Origin: Acetobacter sicerae
GTDB taxonomy: Bacteria > Pseudomonadota > Alphaproteobacteria > Acetobacterales > Acetobacteraceae
NCBI RefSeq assembly: GCF_011516765.1
Contig: NZ_JAAABN010000003.1
Coordinates: 186,001 to 250,000, forward strand
Reading direction: 5' to 3'
Length of the DNA stretch: 64,000 nucleotides
Made by a program: the position numbers and the translations under genes. Positions 34,170 through 41,641 of this stretch are shown here, piece by piece; the stretch's first letter is position 1; each line of letters starts with the position of its first letter. The notes beneath the pieces were generated by a model that saw nothing but the letters and a program-made list of their open reading frames with translations, ran no database searches and was not told the DNA's origin.

Positions 34170-35099
34170 TCAGGGCCATTTCACCTCGGGAGGCATGCTC
34201 ATGAGGATCGCCTCGGTGTGGCCGCCGGTCTTCAGGCCAAAGAGCGTGCCCCGGTCCTGCAACAGATTGAATTCCACATAACGTCCGCGTCGGATCAGCT
34301 GCTGCTCACGCTGTTCGGGCGTCCATTGCTCCATCATGCGGGACCGCACGATGTTGGGGAAGGACTCAAGGAAGGCCAGTCCCACATCTTTTGTAAAGGC
34401 GAAATCCATGAGCGGATCACCGCTGTGGAGGCGGTCATAGAAAATGCCGCCCAAGCCGCGTGGCTCCAGACGGTGCGGCAGGTAGAAATATTTGTCGCAC
34501 CAGGCCTTGAAGCGCGGATAATATTCGGGATCGTGCTTTTCGCAGGCCTGCCGGAAGCTGTCGTGGAAAATGGCGGCGTCGTCCTGCGCTTCCTCGCTCT
34601 CGGGGAACATCGGGGTGATATCGCCACCGCCGCCGAACCAGCCCTGTGTCGTGACGATCATGCGTGTGTTGAAATGGGCTGCCGGCACAACAGGGCTGCA
34701 CATATGGGCGACCAGACTGATGCCGGTGGCGAAGAAACGCGGGTCTTCGGATGCGCCGGGGATCGACTTGCGGAACTCCGGGCTGAATTCGCCCGAGACG
34801 ACCGAGACATTGACGCCGACTTTCTCGAACACGCGTCCGCGCATGACGCTCATCACGCCGCCACCTTCAGTGTGGGCGTCGTCGCCAGCTTCGCGGGTCC
34901 ATGCGGTGCGTTCGAACCGTCCGGGGGCCGTGGAACGTCCCGGCAGGGTGGGGGCGTTCTTCTCTGCGGCTTCCGTTTCGATGCTCTCGAAAGCGGCGCA
35001 GATCCGGTCGCGCAGCGACTCAAACCACTGCTGCGCTTCCGGCTTCAGAGGTTCGTAATGCCGGGCGTCGGCAGAGGAAGGGGCGGTGGTTTCATCCAT
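34170..35099 (-). CDS. hemF: Oxygen-dependent coproporphyrinogen III oxidase
   Basis: A 309-residue enzyme that decarboxylates coproporphyrinogen III to protoporphyrinogen IX using O2. Diagnostic blocks are [71 protein letters not shown] and [35 protein letters not shown]. The frame is open far upstream to 35441, but the ATG at 35099 follows AGGAG by ten bases and begins at the right place for the family. It supports the cytochrome-rich respiration and the ccm system encoded later in the window. Confidence 0.96.
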   Translation of the reverse strand: MDETTAPSSADARHYEPLKPEAQQWFESLRDRICAAFESIETEAAEKNAPTLPGRSTAPGRFERTAWTREAGDDAHTEGGGVMSVMRGRVFEKVGVNVSVVSGEFSPEFRKSIPGASEDPRFFATGISLVAHMCSPVVPAAHFNTRMIVTTQGWFGGGGDITPMFPESEEAQDDAAIFHDSFRQACEKHDPEYYPRFKAWCDKYFYLPHRLEPRGLGGIFYDRLHSGDPLMDFAFTKDVGLAFLESFPNIVRSRMMEQWTPEQREQQLIRRGRYVEFNLLQDRGTLFGLKTGGHTEAILMSMPPEVKWP

Positions 35100-35518
35100 A
35101 GCCGGATATCTCCTGATCCTGTCAGTGCGTCCTGTTGGATCCCCCGGTCTGGTCCACTGGCTGGCGCGTATGGGCTCGGTTCCGTGGCGGATGCGCAGAA
35201 TGCGCCTATGGGGTGCGATATCCGGGCTGTGATTGCAAGAGGGGGTGCTTCGGGGTGACAGTAACTCTCTGAATCCAGATGACGTGTGGTCTCCGGATGC
35301 TGGCGTTGGCCGTTGGCCCGTCTGTATGGAAACGGAGCAGAAGTGCGGTCCATTGCTCTGTTTCAAAGATACGTTCGGCAATGTCCCTGATGAATCATGA
35401 AGAAGCTGTCGGCGAAGCTTTTTCAAAAGCTTCAGGAACATCGTCTTTCTGAAAAAAGGCGACGCCCAAAACTTTTATTTTCATTATGTAGAACCAGTCC
35501 ATTACAGAGCGAGCCGGG
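35100..35518. other. 419-base divergent gap between hemF and queG
   Basis: It contains the promoters of both genes and a family A repeat copy close to queG. Frames through it are upstream extensions of hemF with no protein-like features. I recognise no riboswitch. Confidence 0.5.
35412..35478. repeat. Intergenic repeat family A, copy A2
   Basis: GAAGCTTTTT-C-AAAAGCTTC (35414-35433) followed by a second, imperfect hairpin (CATCGTCTTTCTGAAAAAAGGCGACG) and AAAACTTTTAT. It closely resembles A1. Unlike most copies it lies between divergent genes, 40 bases before queG, so it could be in the queG leader. Confidence 0.65.
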
Positions 35519-36637
35519 ATGCCTTCCTCCTCTCCCACATTGATGCACAGGCTTGTCGACCGGCTGGAGGTCAAGGCGCGGGAACTGGGTTTTCATGCCT
35601 TTGGAATCTGTCACGCGGATATCGGTGCGGAGACTGGAGACCGTCTGCGGGACATGATTGCGCAGGGACACCACGGCACGATGACGTGGATGGCCGAGCG
35701 GGTGGAATCCCGGGCGCATCCCAACGGATTATGGCCGGAAGCCCGCAGCGTGATTTCTCTCGGCCTGTCCTATGCGCCGGAGGGAAATCCGCTGGCCACG
35801 CTTGCTGACAGGGCATGCGGCAATATTTCGGTCTATGCCCGGAACCGGGATTATCATGACATCATCAAGGGGATGCTCAAGCATCTGGCGCAGTATCTGG
35901 TGGCGGAAACCCGGCGGGCCGAGCTTGAGGCGGAGGTGAAGGTTTTTGTCGATACCGCGCCTGTGCCGGAAAAGGTTTTGGCCGAACAGGCCGGGCTGGG
36001 CTGGCAGGGGAAGCATACCAACCTCGTTTCGCGGGATCATGGAAGCTGGCTGCTGCTGGGTGAAATCTACACAACGCTCGAACTGCCGCCGACACCTCAC
36101 CGGGCGGGGCAGTGCGGGAGCTGTTCCCGCTGTCTGGAAGTCTGTCCGACGAACGCTTTCCCCGCGCCCTATCGGCTGGACGCGCGACGCTGCATTTCCT
36201 ATCTCACCATCGAACATGCTGGTCCCATTCCCCACGAATTCAGGGAAGCGATGGGAAACCATATCTATGGCTGTGATGACTGCCTGTCCGCCTGTCCATG
36301 GAACCGCTTTGCCGAGGAATCGCAGGTGATGAAGCTGAAGGCCCGGGAAGATCTGATCTCGCCCCGCCTGTCGGAGTTGGCGGCGCTTGATGATGCTGGT
36401 TTCCGCGCCCTGTTTTCAGGCTCGCCGATCAAGCGGATCGGACGCAACCGCTTTGTGCGGAATGTGCTCATCGCCATCGGCAATTCAGGGGATGGTGCGA
36501 TGCGCCCGGCAGCGGAGAGATTACGGCATGACCCTGATCCGGTCGTGGCGGAGGCAGCGGACTGGGCGGTGGAACGGCTGGCGGGACAGGCAGCGCGTGC
36601 GTTTTCGTCTTTGACGTCGGAAAGTCAGGGATCGTGA
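35519..36637 (+). CDS. queG: Epoxyqueuosine reductase
   Basis: A 372-residue cobalamin- and iron-sulfur-dependent enzyme performing the last step of queuosine synthesis in tRNA. It shows GFHAFGICHAD at the start, MTWMAERVESRAHP, and two ferredoxin-type clusters: CGSCSRCLEVCPTNAF and CDDCLSACPWNRFA. The C-terminus has the HEAT-like segment (NRFVRNVLIAIGNSG). Length and order match the family. The stop overlaps the GTG start of the next gene (GTGA). Confidence 0.95.
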   Translation: MPSSSPTLMHRLVDRLEVKARELGFHAFGICHADIGAETGDRLRDMIAQGHHGTMTWMAERVESRAHPNGLWPEARSVISLGLSYAPEGNPLATLADRACGNISVYARNRDYHDIIKGMLKHLAQYLVAETRRAELEAEVKVFVDTAPVPEKVLAEQAGLGWQGKHTNLVSRDHGSWLLLGEIYTTLELPPTPHRAGQCGSCSRCLEVCPTNAFPAPYRLDARRCISYLTIEHAGPIPHEFREAMGNHIYGCDDCLSACPWNRFAEESQVMKLKAREDLISPRLSELAALDDAGFRALFSGSPIKRIGRNRFVRNVLIAIGNSGDGAMRPAAERLRHDPDPVVAEAADWAVERLAGQAARAFSSLTSESQGS

Positions 36638-36903
36638 CCCGCCATCTTCTCAAGCGCAGCCTCATTCTCTCGGGGCATGGCACCAGTGTGGCGCTGGAGC
36701 CGGAATTCTGGGCTGTGCTGGATGAAATGGCGCAGCAGCAAGGTCAGACAATTGGCAAACTGGTGGAAACCATAGACGGAAAGCGTGATCCGAATCGGCC
36801 TCTGGCGTCGGCATTACGTGTTGCAGCGTTGCAGGCCTCCAGATCAGATGCTGTTTCGCCTTTGGGACAGGATAGAGTCACGCCGTCGTCTCCCGATTTA
36901 TGA
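36634..36903 (+). CDS. Ribbon-helix-helix domain protein
   Basis: An 89-residue protein of the RHH_4 type common in Alphaproteobacteria. LLKRSLILSGHGTSVALEPEFWAVLDEMAQQQGQTIGKLVETID gives the beta strand followed by two helices, with the invariant HGTSVxLE motif. It probably binds DNA as a dimer. The start is GTG, overlapping the queG stop by four bases, so the two are co-translated; a functional link to queuosine is not implied. Confidence 0.8.
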   Translation: MTRHLLKRSLILSGHGTSVALEPEFWAVLDEMAQQQGQTIGKLVETIDGKRDPNRPLASALRVAALQASRSDAVSPLGQDRVTPSSPDL

Positions 36904-37111
36904 AAACTGGCAGAAAAACCGCATTCCATAAGGAAGAATGGTAAAATCTGTCTGGGACGGCGCTCTCTGCCTCATCAGGAATGCGCAGTTTACCAAAATG
37001 AAGAACGCTCCAATTTCTTGTCCGATTAACCCTTCAGAAACCCCGGCACTTCTAGCGTCACGTGCCCGGAGAAAAAACGCTTCAAACCCTACGACCTCAG
37101 ATGAGAAATCC

Positions 37112-37288
37112 ATGTCAGGGAACATTCTACGCCTGCCGCATTGCCCCGAGGCCAGTCCGATGCTGATCTCCCATTCCCTGCTTCAGCTGGCTGACGTTGT
37201 CTGGCAGGCAGGTCTGCCGGGCCTTGCAAATGATCTGGTCGGTCTTGCTCATTCGGCCATTGACCGGTCTTCGGACACGACATCGTAA
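37112..37288 (+). CDS. Small hypothetical protein
   Basis: A possible 58-residue product (MSGNILRLPHCPEASPMLIS..., then SLLQLADVVWQAGLPGLANDLVGLAHSAID). I do not recognise it. The regular amphipathic helix and alanine/leucine content look protein-like, while the 58 codons upstream in the same frame look random, which favours this ATG. The ribosome site (GATGAGAAA) is weak. It lies between the RHH gene and the DnaJ-domain gene, both parallel. Confidence 0.4.
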   Translation: MSGNILRLPHCPEASPMLISHSLLQLADVVWQAGLPGLANDLVGLAHSAIDRSSDTTS

Positions 37289-37388
37289 GACGGGAAAATG
37301 CCGGAAGTCCGGGCTTTGTCACGGAGGGCTGGCTGGCCTGACCACAAGGGGGCTTTAGTCCCCGCTGAAGTAAGGCTAGAGTCTCCGC

Positions 37389-38216
37389 ATGGCTATCTGG
37401 GGCAAACTGTTCGGAACCGTGGCTGGGTTTGCGGTTGGTGGACGAATGGGAGCGGTGCTGGGCGCGGCTCTTGGGCATGCGGCTGATCGTGGGTCTCTTC
37501 TGGAGCCGCCGACGGGCGGCTGGAGTGATCGCTGGGCGGCCCGTGCGGCGCCTGATCCCAACAGTGCGGCGGCCTTTGTCGCGGCCAAGCTTGCTGCGGT
37601 AACGGGCAAGAAAGACCAGCTTTACGCGCTCTGCACCGTTCTGCTCTGCGCCAAACTTGCGAAATGCGATGCGCCGGTGAACCGCAAGGAAATCGATGCT
37701 TTCAAGTCGCGCCTGAGAATTCCGCCTGAAAACGCGCCGGAGGTTGGTCGTCTGTTCGATCTCGCCCGGCAGCGGACGGACGATTACGAGCGATTCGCCC
37801 GTGAGCTTGGTCAGGCTTACCGTGATGATCAGCTCATGCTTGAGGATCTGCTCGGTGTGCTCTTTTTCGTCGCACGGGCGGATTGCGCGAAAGATGAAGC
37901 CCTGCATCCGGCTGAAATCAGGTTCCTGAAAAATGTGCATAAGGCGTTTAGTCTGAGCGCGGGGGCCTGGAGCCGGGCTGAAGGTGGACGTTCCCGTCCG
38001 GCCATGGCCGAGAACGCCGCCTATGATGTGCTGGGGGTTTCCATAGATGCCTCCAATGAGGAAATCAGGGCCACATGGCGGACACTGGTGCGCGCCAATC
38101 ACCCGGATGCGCTCTCGGCGCGCAATGCCTCGCAGTCTGAAATTGATGCGGCGGTTGTGAGGATTTCCCGTATCAACGCGGCATGGGACGTTATCAAACG
38201 GGATCGTGGTCTGTAG
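37389..38216 (+). CDS. TerB-DnaJ domain co-chaperone (DjlA-like)
   Basis: A 275-residue membrane-linked J-domain protein. An N-terminal glycine-zipper segment (GTVAGFAVGGRMGAVLGAALGHAAD) resembles the DjlA membrane anchor. Residues 65-190 are a TerB/DjlA-type helical domain (KKDQLYALCTVLLCAKLAKCDAPVNRKEIDAF, LLGVLFFVARADCAKDEALHPAEIRFL). The C-terminal J domain (AYDVLGVSIDASNEEIRATWRTLVRANHPDAL) has the HPD motif needed to stimulate DnaK. It is a likely stress or envelope co-chaperone. Confidence 0.87.
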   Translation: MAIWGKLFGTVAGFAVGGRMGAVLGAALGHAADRGSLLEPPTGGWSDRWAARAAPDPNSAAAFVAAKLAAVTGKKDQLYALCTVLLCAKLAKCDAPVNRKEIDAFKSRLRIPPENAPEVGRLFDLARQRTDDYERFARELGQAYRDDQLMLEDLLGVLFFVARADCAKDEALHPAEIRFLKNVHKAFSLSAGAWSRAEGGRSRPAMAENAAYDVLGVSIDASNEEIRATWRTLVRANHPDALSARNASQSEIDAAVVRISRINAAWDVIKRDRGL

Positions 38217-38247
38217 AGTCAGATCTGCTGTCAGGTGCAGATAACGG

Positions 38248-38302
38248 AAAAATCTTTTCAGGCATCGACTTTTTGTAAAACAAGGCGATACCCGAAAACT
38301 TT
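38248..38302. repeat. Intergenic repeat family A, copy A4 (decayed)
   Basis: AAAAATCTTTTCAGGCATCGAC...AAGGCGATACCCGAAAACTTTTT keeps the spacing and ends of family A with an imperfect second stem (GGCATCG / CGATACC). It lies between the convergent DnaJ-domain and ferric reductase genes. Confidence 0.5.
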
Positions 38303-38303
38303 T

Positions 38304-39119
38304 TCAGTCTTCCACACGCCCTCCACCGTCCGTCGCGCCAAGTCGCCAGTACCCCGCAGCGCGAATGTGGTCTCGCGTCATGCCTTTTTCTTCGATGAGC
38401 AGCGCGCGGAGCTGTCGCGCAGTTTCGATTTCGGCGCCGATCCAGACATGCAGATCATCTGACGGCGGGGAGTAGCTTTTTAAAGCCTCCTGAAGAACGG
38501 TCGATTTTCCAGCTTCGACACCATTTCGGGGTAACCAGACAATGCGGGCGTCGGCCCTGCTCACCAGCGGGCGCTCTTCTCGCTCGTCCGCAACCTCGAT
38601 CATGGCCGTGACATGAGTGCTTTCCGGCATTTCTTCCAGTCGACGTGCGATGGCGGGGAGTGCGGTCTGATCACCGATCAGCAGATAATGCGCGTAATTT
38701 TCGGAAACAACGAAAGAACCTTTCGGGCCGCCGATACCGAGTGTCTGGCCGGGTTTCGCCTGAGCCGCCCATGTCGTGGCAGGGCCGTCACCATGCAGGA
38801 CGAACTCGATGGCAAGTTCATTTGCCTCTGGTTTGAAAAAACGCGGTGTATAGTCACGCATGATTATGGATGGTGAGGCGGTGCGCGCGGGGCGTCCGCC
38901 CGTATCCACATCCGGCAGGACGGGAGCGTCCTGTCCAGGCAGGGGAAAGAACAGTTTGACATGATCGTCGGCTGCGGCCGAACTGAAATCATGCAGGTCA
39001 TCGCCTGTAAAAATGATGCGGCGCATCAGCGGTGAGAGCTGTTCGACCCGTGCGACACGCGCCATACGCAGGCGCACGGGCTGGCGGACGCGCAGAGGCG
39101 TCCGGGACAATGAGTTCAT
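38304..39119 (-). CDS. Siderophore-interacting protein (NADPH-dependent ferric-chelate reductase)
   Basis: A 271-residue FAD-binding cytosolic reductase of the SIP family (ViuB/YqjH), releasing iron from imported ferric siderophores. Key parts are ARVARVEQLSPLMRRIIFTGDDL, MRDYTPRFFKPEANELAIEFVLHGDGPATTWA (FAD site), GQTLGIGGPKGSF, and the C-terminal VWIGAEIETARQLRALLIEEKGMTRDHIRAAGYWRLGATD. The ATG at 39119 has GGAG at a six-base spacing; the ATG at 39131 has none. It follows the PadR gene by about 30 bases and is presumably repressed by it, as YqjH is by YqjI in E. coli. Confidence 0.92.
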   Translation of the reverse strand: MNSLSRTPLRVRQPVRLRMARVARVEQLSPLMRRIIFTGDDLHDFSSAAADDHVKLFFPLPGQDAPVLPDVDTGGRPARTASPSIIMRDYTPRFFKPEANELAIEFVLHGDGPATTWAAQAKPGQTLGIGGPKGSFVVSENYAHYLLIGDQTALPAIARRLEEMPESTHVTAMIEVADEREERPLVSRADARIVWLPRNGVEAGKSTVLQEALKSYSPPSDDLHVWIGAEIETARQLRALLIEEKGMTRDHIRAAGYWRLGATDGGGRVED

Positions 39120-39146
39120 GCGCGTCTCCATTGAAAAGAGTCTGAA

Positions 39147-39761
39147 TTATTCAGGTTTGTTGAGAATTTCGGCTGTGGCGCGCTTGAGGATGGCGATGAT
39201 ACGCTTCTTTTCTTCAGGACCACATCCGCGCTGACGCATCATGGCCTGTTTGAAAGCATGCCGGGCTTCGTGAAATTCGTCGGAAGCACGCGGGTCTGCA
39301 TCGTCGACACCCGAGAAGGCATCCCGCACCTCGCCCATACGGCTGCCGATCCGCTTCAGGGTTTCGAGGATGCCCTCAGCCTGTTCCCGGCTTGCTTCGA
39401 GAAAAGCCTTGCCTTCATCGGTCAGCGTATAAAGTTTGCGGTTGCCTTCCGGAGACGCCGTGACCTGACCGGTCTCATCAAGGTAGGTGAGGGCAGGGTA
39501 AACCATGCCGGGGCTTGGTGCGTAAAAACCACCGGATTTTTCTTCAAGAAGACGGATCAGCTCATAACCGTGCGCGGGCTGGGTTTCCAGCAGCGCTAGA
39601 AGCACCAGTTGCAGTTCGCCGGAACTGAGTTTGCGTCCGGCAGGGAAATCGCCTCTGCCGAAACCGTGACGGGAGCCGCCACCGAACTGGCGACGGCCTT
39701 TAAAATGTTCGCCTCCTGCATGGCGGGAGGAACGCTGTTTGGATTTATGCTCTTTAAACAT
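39147..39761 (-). CDS. PadR-family transcriptional regulator (YqjI-like)
   Basis: A 204-residue repressor. Residues 45-125 are the PadR winged helix (LSSGELQLVLLALLETQPAHGYELIRLLEEKSGGFYAPSPGMVYPALTYLDETGQVTA). The N-terminal 44 residues are rich in His, Arg and Gly (HKSKQRSSRHAGGEHFKGRR), as in YqjI, where that segment takes part in metal sensing. The C-terminus is a helical dimerisation region. It precedes the ferric reductase gene on the same strand, the pairing known from E. coli yqjI/yqjH but in tandem rather than divergent. A large inverted repeat overlaps its start codon. Confidence 0.88.
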   Translation of the reverse strand: MFKEHKSKQRSSRHAGGEHFKGRRQFGGGSRHGFGRGDFPAGRKLSSGELQLVLLALLETQPAHGYELIRLLEEKSGGFYAPSPGMVYPALTYLDETGQVTASPEGNRKLYTLTDEGKAFLEASREQAEGILETLKRIGSRMGEVRDAFSGVDDADPRASDEFHEARHAFKQAMMRQRGCGPEEKKRIIAILKRATAEILNKPE

Positions 39762-39789
39762 ATCTTACGATATATATGTTTTAAGATAT
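39760..39789. promoter_or_regulatory. Inverted repeat at the PadR gene start (candidate autoregulatory operator)
   Basis: ATATCTTA and TAAGATAT form perfect 8-base arms separated by 14 bases of alternating A/T, with further internal symmetry (CGATATATATG). One arm touches the start codon, so a bound repressor would block transcription of the PadR-reductase operon. Confidence 0.6.
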
Positions 39790-39928
39790 AACTCAAGACT
39801 GTTTTTGTGACGTTGCGTTCATAAATATTGCTGAGTGTAACGGCCGGCTTTTGCCGGTTCGTTGTTCTGTCCGCAGAATATTCTTCTTCTGAACAATCCC
39901 AGCGCCAACCGCAGACAACGCGAAGGGT

Positions 39929-41011
39929 TCAGACAGACGCCAGACACGCGCCGTAGATTGCCCGCCAGCGGTCGATCACGACCTTCGGCGTAAAGCCGTG
40001 CTCGTAATTGGCAAGTCCCCCGGAGACAATCCGTTCTCTCAGGATGCTGTCACCCAGTACGGACCGGATGGCGTCGACAAGCGCCTGGAGATCGTCGATC
40101 GGCGTCAGCATGCCGTTTTCGCCGGTGCGAATGTAAGCACGCGGACCTGCGGCAGCGCAGGCGACCAGAGGTGTTTTTGTGGACCAGGCATCCAGAATGA
40201 CGGTGCCGAAAGGCTCGTAGCGTGAGGGAAGAACGCAGATATCGCATGCCGCCAGAAGAGCGCCCCGGTCTGTCCGCCATCCTGCAAAGCGAATCCGGTC
40301 GATCACGCCTTCCTGTTTCGCCTGCTCTTCCAGAGCTTCACGCAGCGGGCCTTCACCCGCCATCCACAGGTAACAGTCCGGCAGTTGCTGCATGGCCGAG
40401 ATCAGCGTCTCCAGACCTTTCGCCGAATGCAGGCGTGAGAGTGTCAGCAGAATCCGTGCGCCTTCCGGGGTGTCGAGTTCCGAGCGCGGGAGTGCGGGGG
40501 CAGGCGTCACCGAGGAAAAGGTTGGTGCAGAGAAGATGCGGTCTGTCGCCGTGGCTTTGTCGGCGGGATGCCAGTCCGGATCGGCGCGCATCCGCTCCGC
40601 GATATCCGGCGTGCAGCCCACGAGATGCGTGCAGTGCGCGTAGGGTTTGAGGTCGCGGTAGTTGCCGAACCACCCGATGACGGGACGGTTGCCGGAAAGA
40701 TGGCTGGCGTTGGCGGGCATGCTCGCGGCGGCGCGGCGCATCCAGCAATGGACGATGGAGGGTTCAAGGCGGCGGATCAACTGGGTCATGCGCCACTTTC
40801 TCCACAGAGGAAAAGGCGGCTTCAGAGTGTCGGTATCGATGGTGAGACCCGCGTCCTCAAGTTCTTTCAGGCGTGGGCAGTCGGGATGAAGAACGACGGT
40901 CTGTCGGACGCCAGCCCTGTGCAGACCCAGCATGACGTCAGTGGAATACAGTTCGGCGCCGCCGTGACCGCGTGCCGCCATGACCTGTAGAATGTGCGGA
41001 GCGTCCCTCAC
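39929..41011 (-). CDS. Glycosyltransferase family 4 protein (LPS-core type)
   Basis: A 360-residue GT-B enzyme. It begins HILQVMAARGHGGAELYSTDVMLGLHRAG and has the donor-site blocks RILLTLSRLHSAKGLETLISAMQQL, LWMAGEGPLREALEEQAK and LPSRYEPFGTVILDAWSTKTPLVACAAAGPR (EX7E). The frame extends to 41164, but a GTG at 41011 sits four bases after a perfect GGAGG, and the upstream residues do not resemble the family. It is separate from the main glycan locus and may act in the LPS core. The sugar is unknown. Confidence 0.87.
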   Translation of the reverse strand: MRDAPHILQVMAARGHGGAELYSTDVMLGLHRAGVRQTVVLHPDCPRLKELEDAGLTIDTDTLKPPFPLWRKWRMTQLIRRLEPSIVHCWMRRAAASMPANASHLSGNRPVIGWFGNYRDLKPYAHCTHLVGCTPDIAERMRADPDWHPADKATATDRIFSAPTFSSVTPAPALPRSELDTPEGARILLTLSRLHSAKGLETLISAMQQLPDCYLWMAGEGPLREALEEQAKQEGVIDRIRFAGWRTDRGALLAACDICVLPSRYEPFGTVILDAWSTKTPLVACAAAGPRAYIRTGENGMLTPIDDLQALVDAIRSVLGDSILRERIVSGGLANYEHGFTPKVVIDRWRAIYGACLASV

Positions 41012-41185
41012 ATCACCTCCCTCAAAACTGTTTCGGGTGACATATCTGCCTGATGGATGGAAAACGAAAGGTGAAATATTTGTAAGGGGAAAAGAATGTG
41101 CGGTCTTTCCCGGATATCCGGCGTGTGACCAGACGCGTGTCATGCCCTGAAAGCACTTTTTCAAATTAATTGACAGAAACGTTAT

Positions 41186-41200
41186 TGCGAAGCGTTCTCA
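41186..41200. promoter_or_regulatory. Fur-box-like site upstream of bfd
   Basis: TGCGAAGCGTTCTCA approximates the TGAGAA-N3-TTCTCA form of the Fur box in a 15-base frame, 44 bases upstream of the bfd start. bfd is often iron-repressed. The match is imperfect on one arm. Confidence 0.35.
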
Positions 41201-41244
41201 TCCTCTGCTAGCGTGCCCTTGCGTTAAGGCTATGAGGCACGTGG

Positions 41245-41481
41245 ATGTATATCTGCTCCTGTAACGGGCTGACCGATCATGATGTAAGCGCTGCGGTGGA
41301 AGCCGGAGCGACACGACCAGTAGAAGTCTATGCGGCTCGAAAATGTCGGGCTCAGTGCGGCAACTGTGTCAAAGGCGTTGTCTGCATTCTTCGTGAGGCG
41401 TTGAAGCAGCGCAATGCAGCCGCCGCCATGGCGTCCAGGGAAATTGCCGCGCAGCAGGATGGTTCCCGCGCCGTCGCCTGA
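41245..41481 (+). CDS. bfd: Bacterioferritin-associated ferredoxin
   Basis: A 78-residue [2Fe-2S] protein that passes electrons to bacterioferritin so that stored iron can be released. The cluster cysteines are C4 and C6 (MYICSCNGLTD) and C38 and C41 (QCGNCVKG), with an additional C34. The C-terminal tail is alanine-rich. It is a single gene with a possible Fur site in front and a strong terminator 32 bases behind. Confidence 0.92.
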   Translation: MYICSCNGLTDHDVSAAVEAGATRPVEVYAARKCRAQCGNCVKGVVCILREALKQRNAAAAMASREIAAQQDGSRAVA

Positions 41482-41512
41482 TCGCTTCTGAATTTCAGTT
41501 TATGAAAATACA

Positions 41513-41542
41513 AAAGGCAGGGAGTTTTCACTCCCTGCCTTT
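41513..41542 (+). terminator. Rho-independent terminator of bfd
   Basis: AAAGGCAGGGAGT and ACTCCCTGCCTTT form a perfect 13-bp stem around TTTC, followed by CTGTTTGT. The A-run before the stem also allows it to act on the opposite strand. Confidence 0.8.
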
Positions 41543-41602
41543 CTGTTTGTGATCAGACGGTCGGAACGGTTGGAGAATCGGACCGCATCACACGGATAAA
41601 AA

Positions 41603-41626
41603 AGGAGCGGGGTATGTCCCGCTCCT
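41603..41626 (-). terminator. Rho-independent terminator of the porin gene
   Basis: AGGAGCGGG and CCCGCTCCT form a 9-bp stem. On the minus strand it is followed by TTTTTTATCC, 15 bases beyond the porin stop. Confidence 0.8.
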
Positions 41627-41641
41627 CCTTGTCGTGGCAGA

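Noticed and set aside
34218-35258. 346-codon open frame opposite hemF
   Set aside because: Shadow of hemF in a high-GC genome; no recognisable domain.
37089-38102. 337-codon minus-strand frame opposite the DnaJ-domain gene
   Set aside because: The plus-strand frame has TerB and HPD-containing J domains; the antisense product has none.
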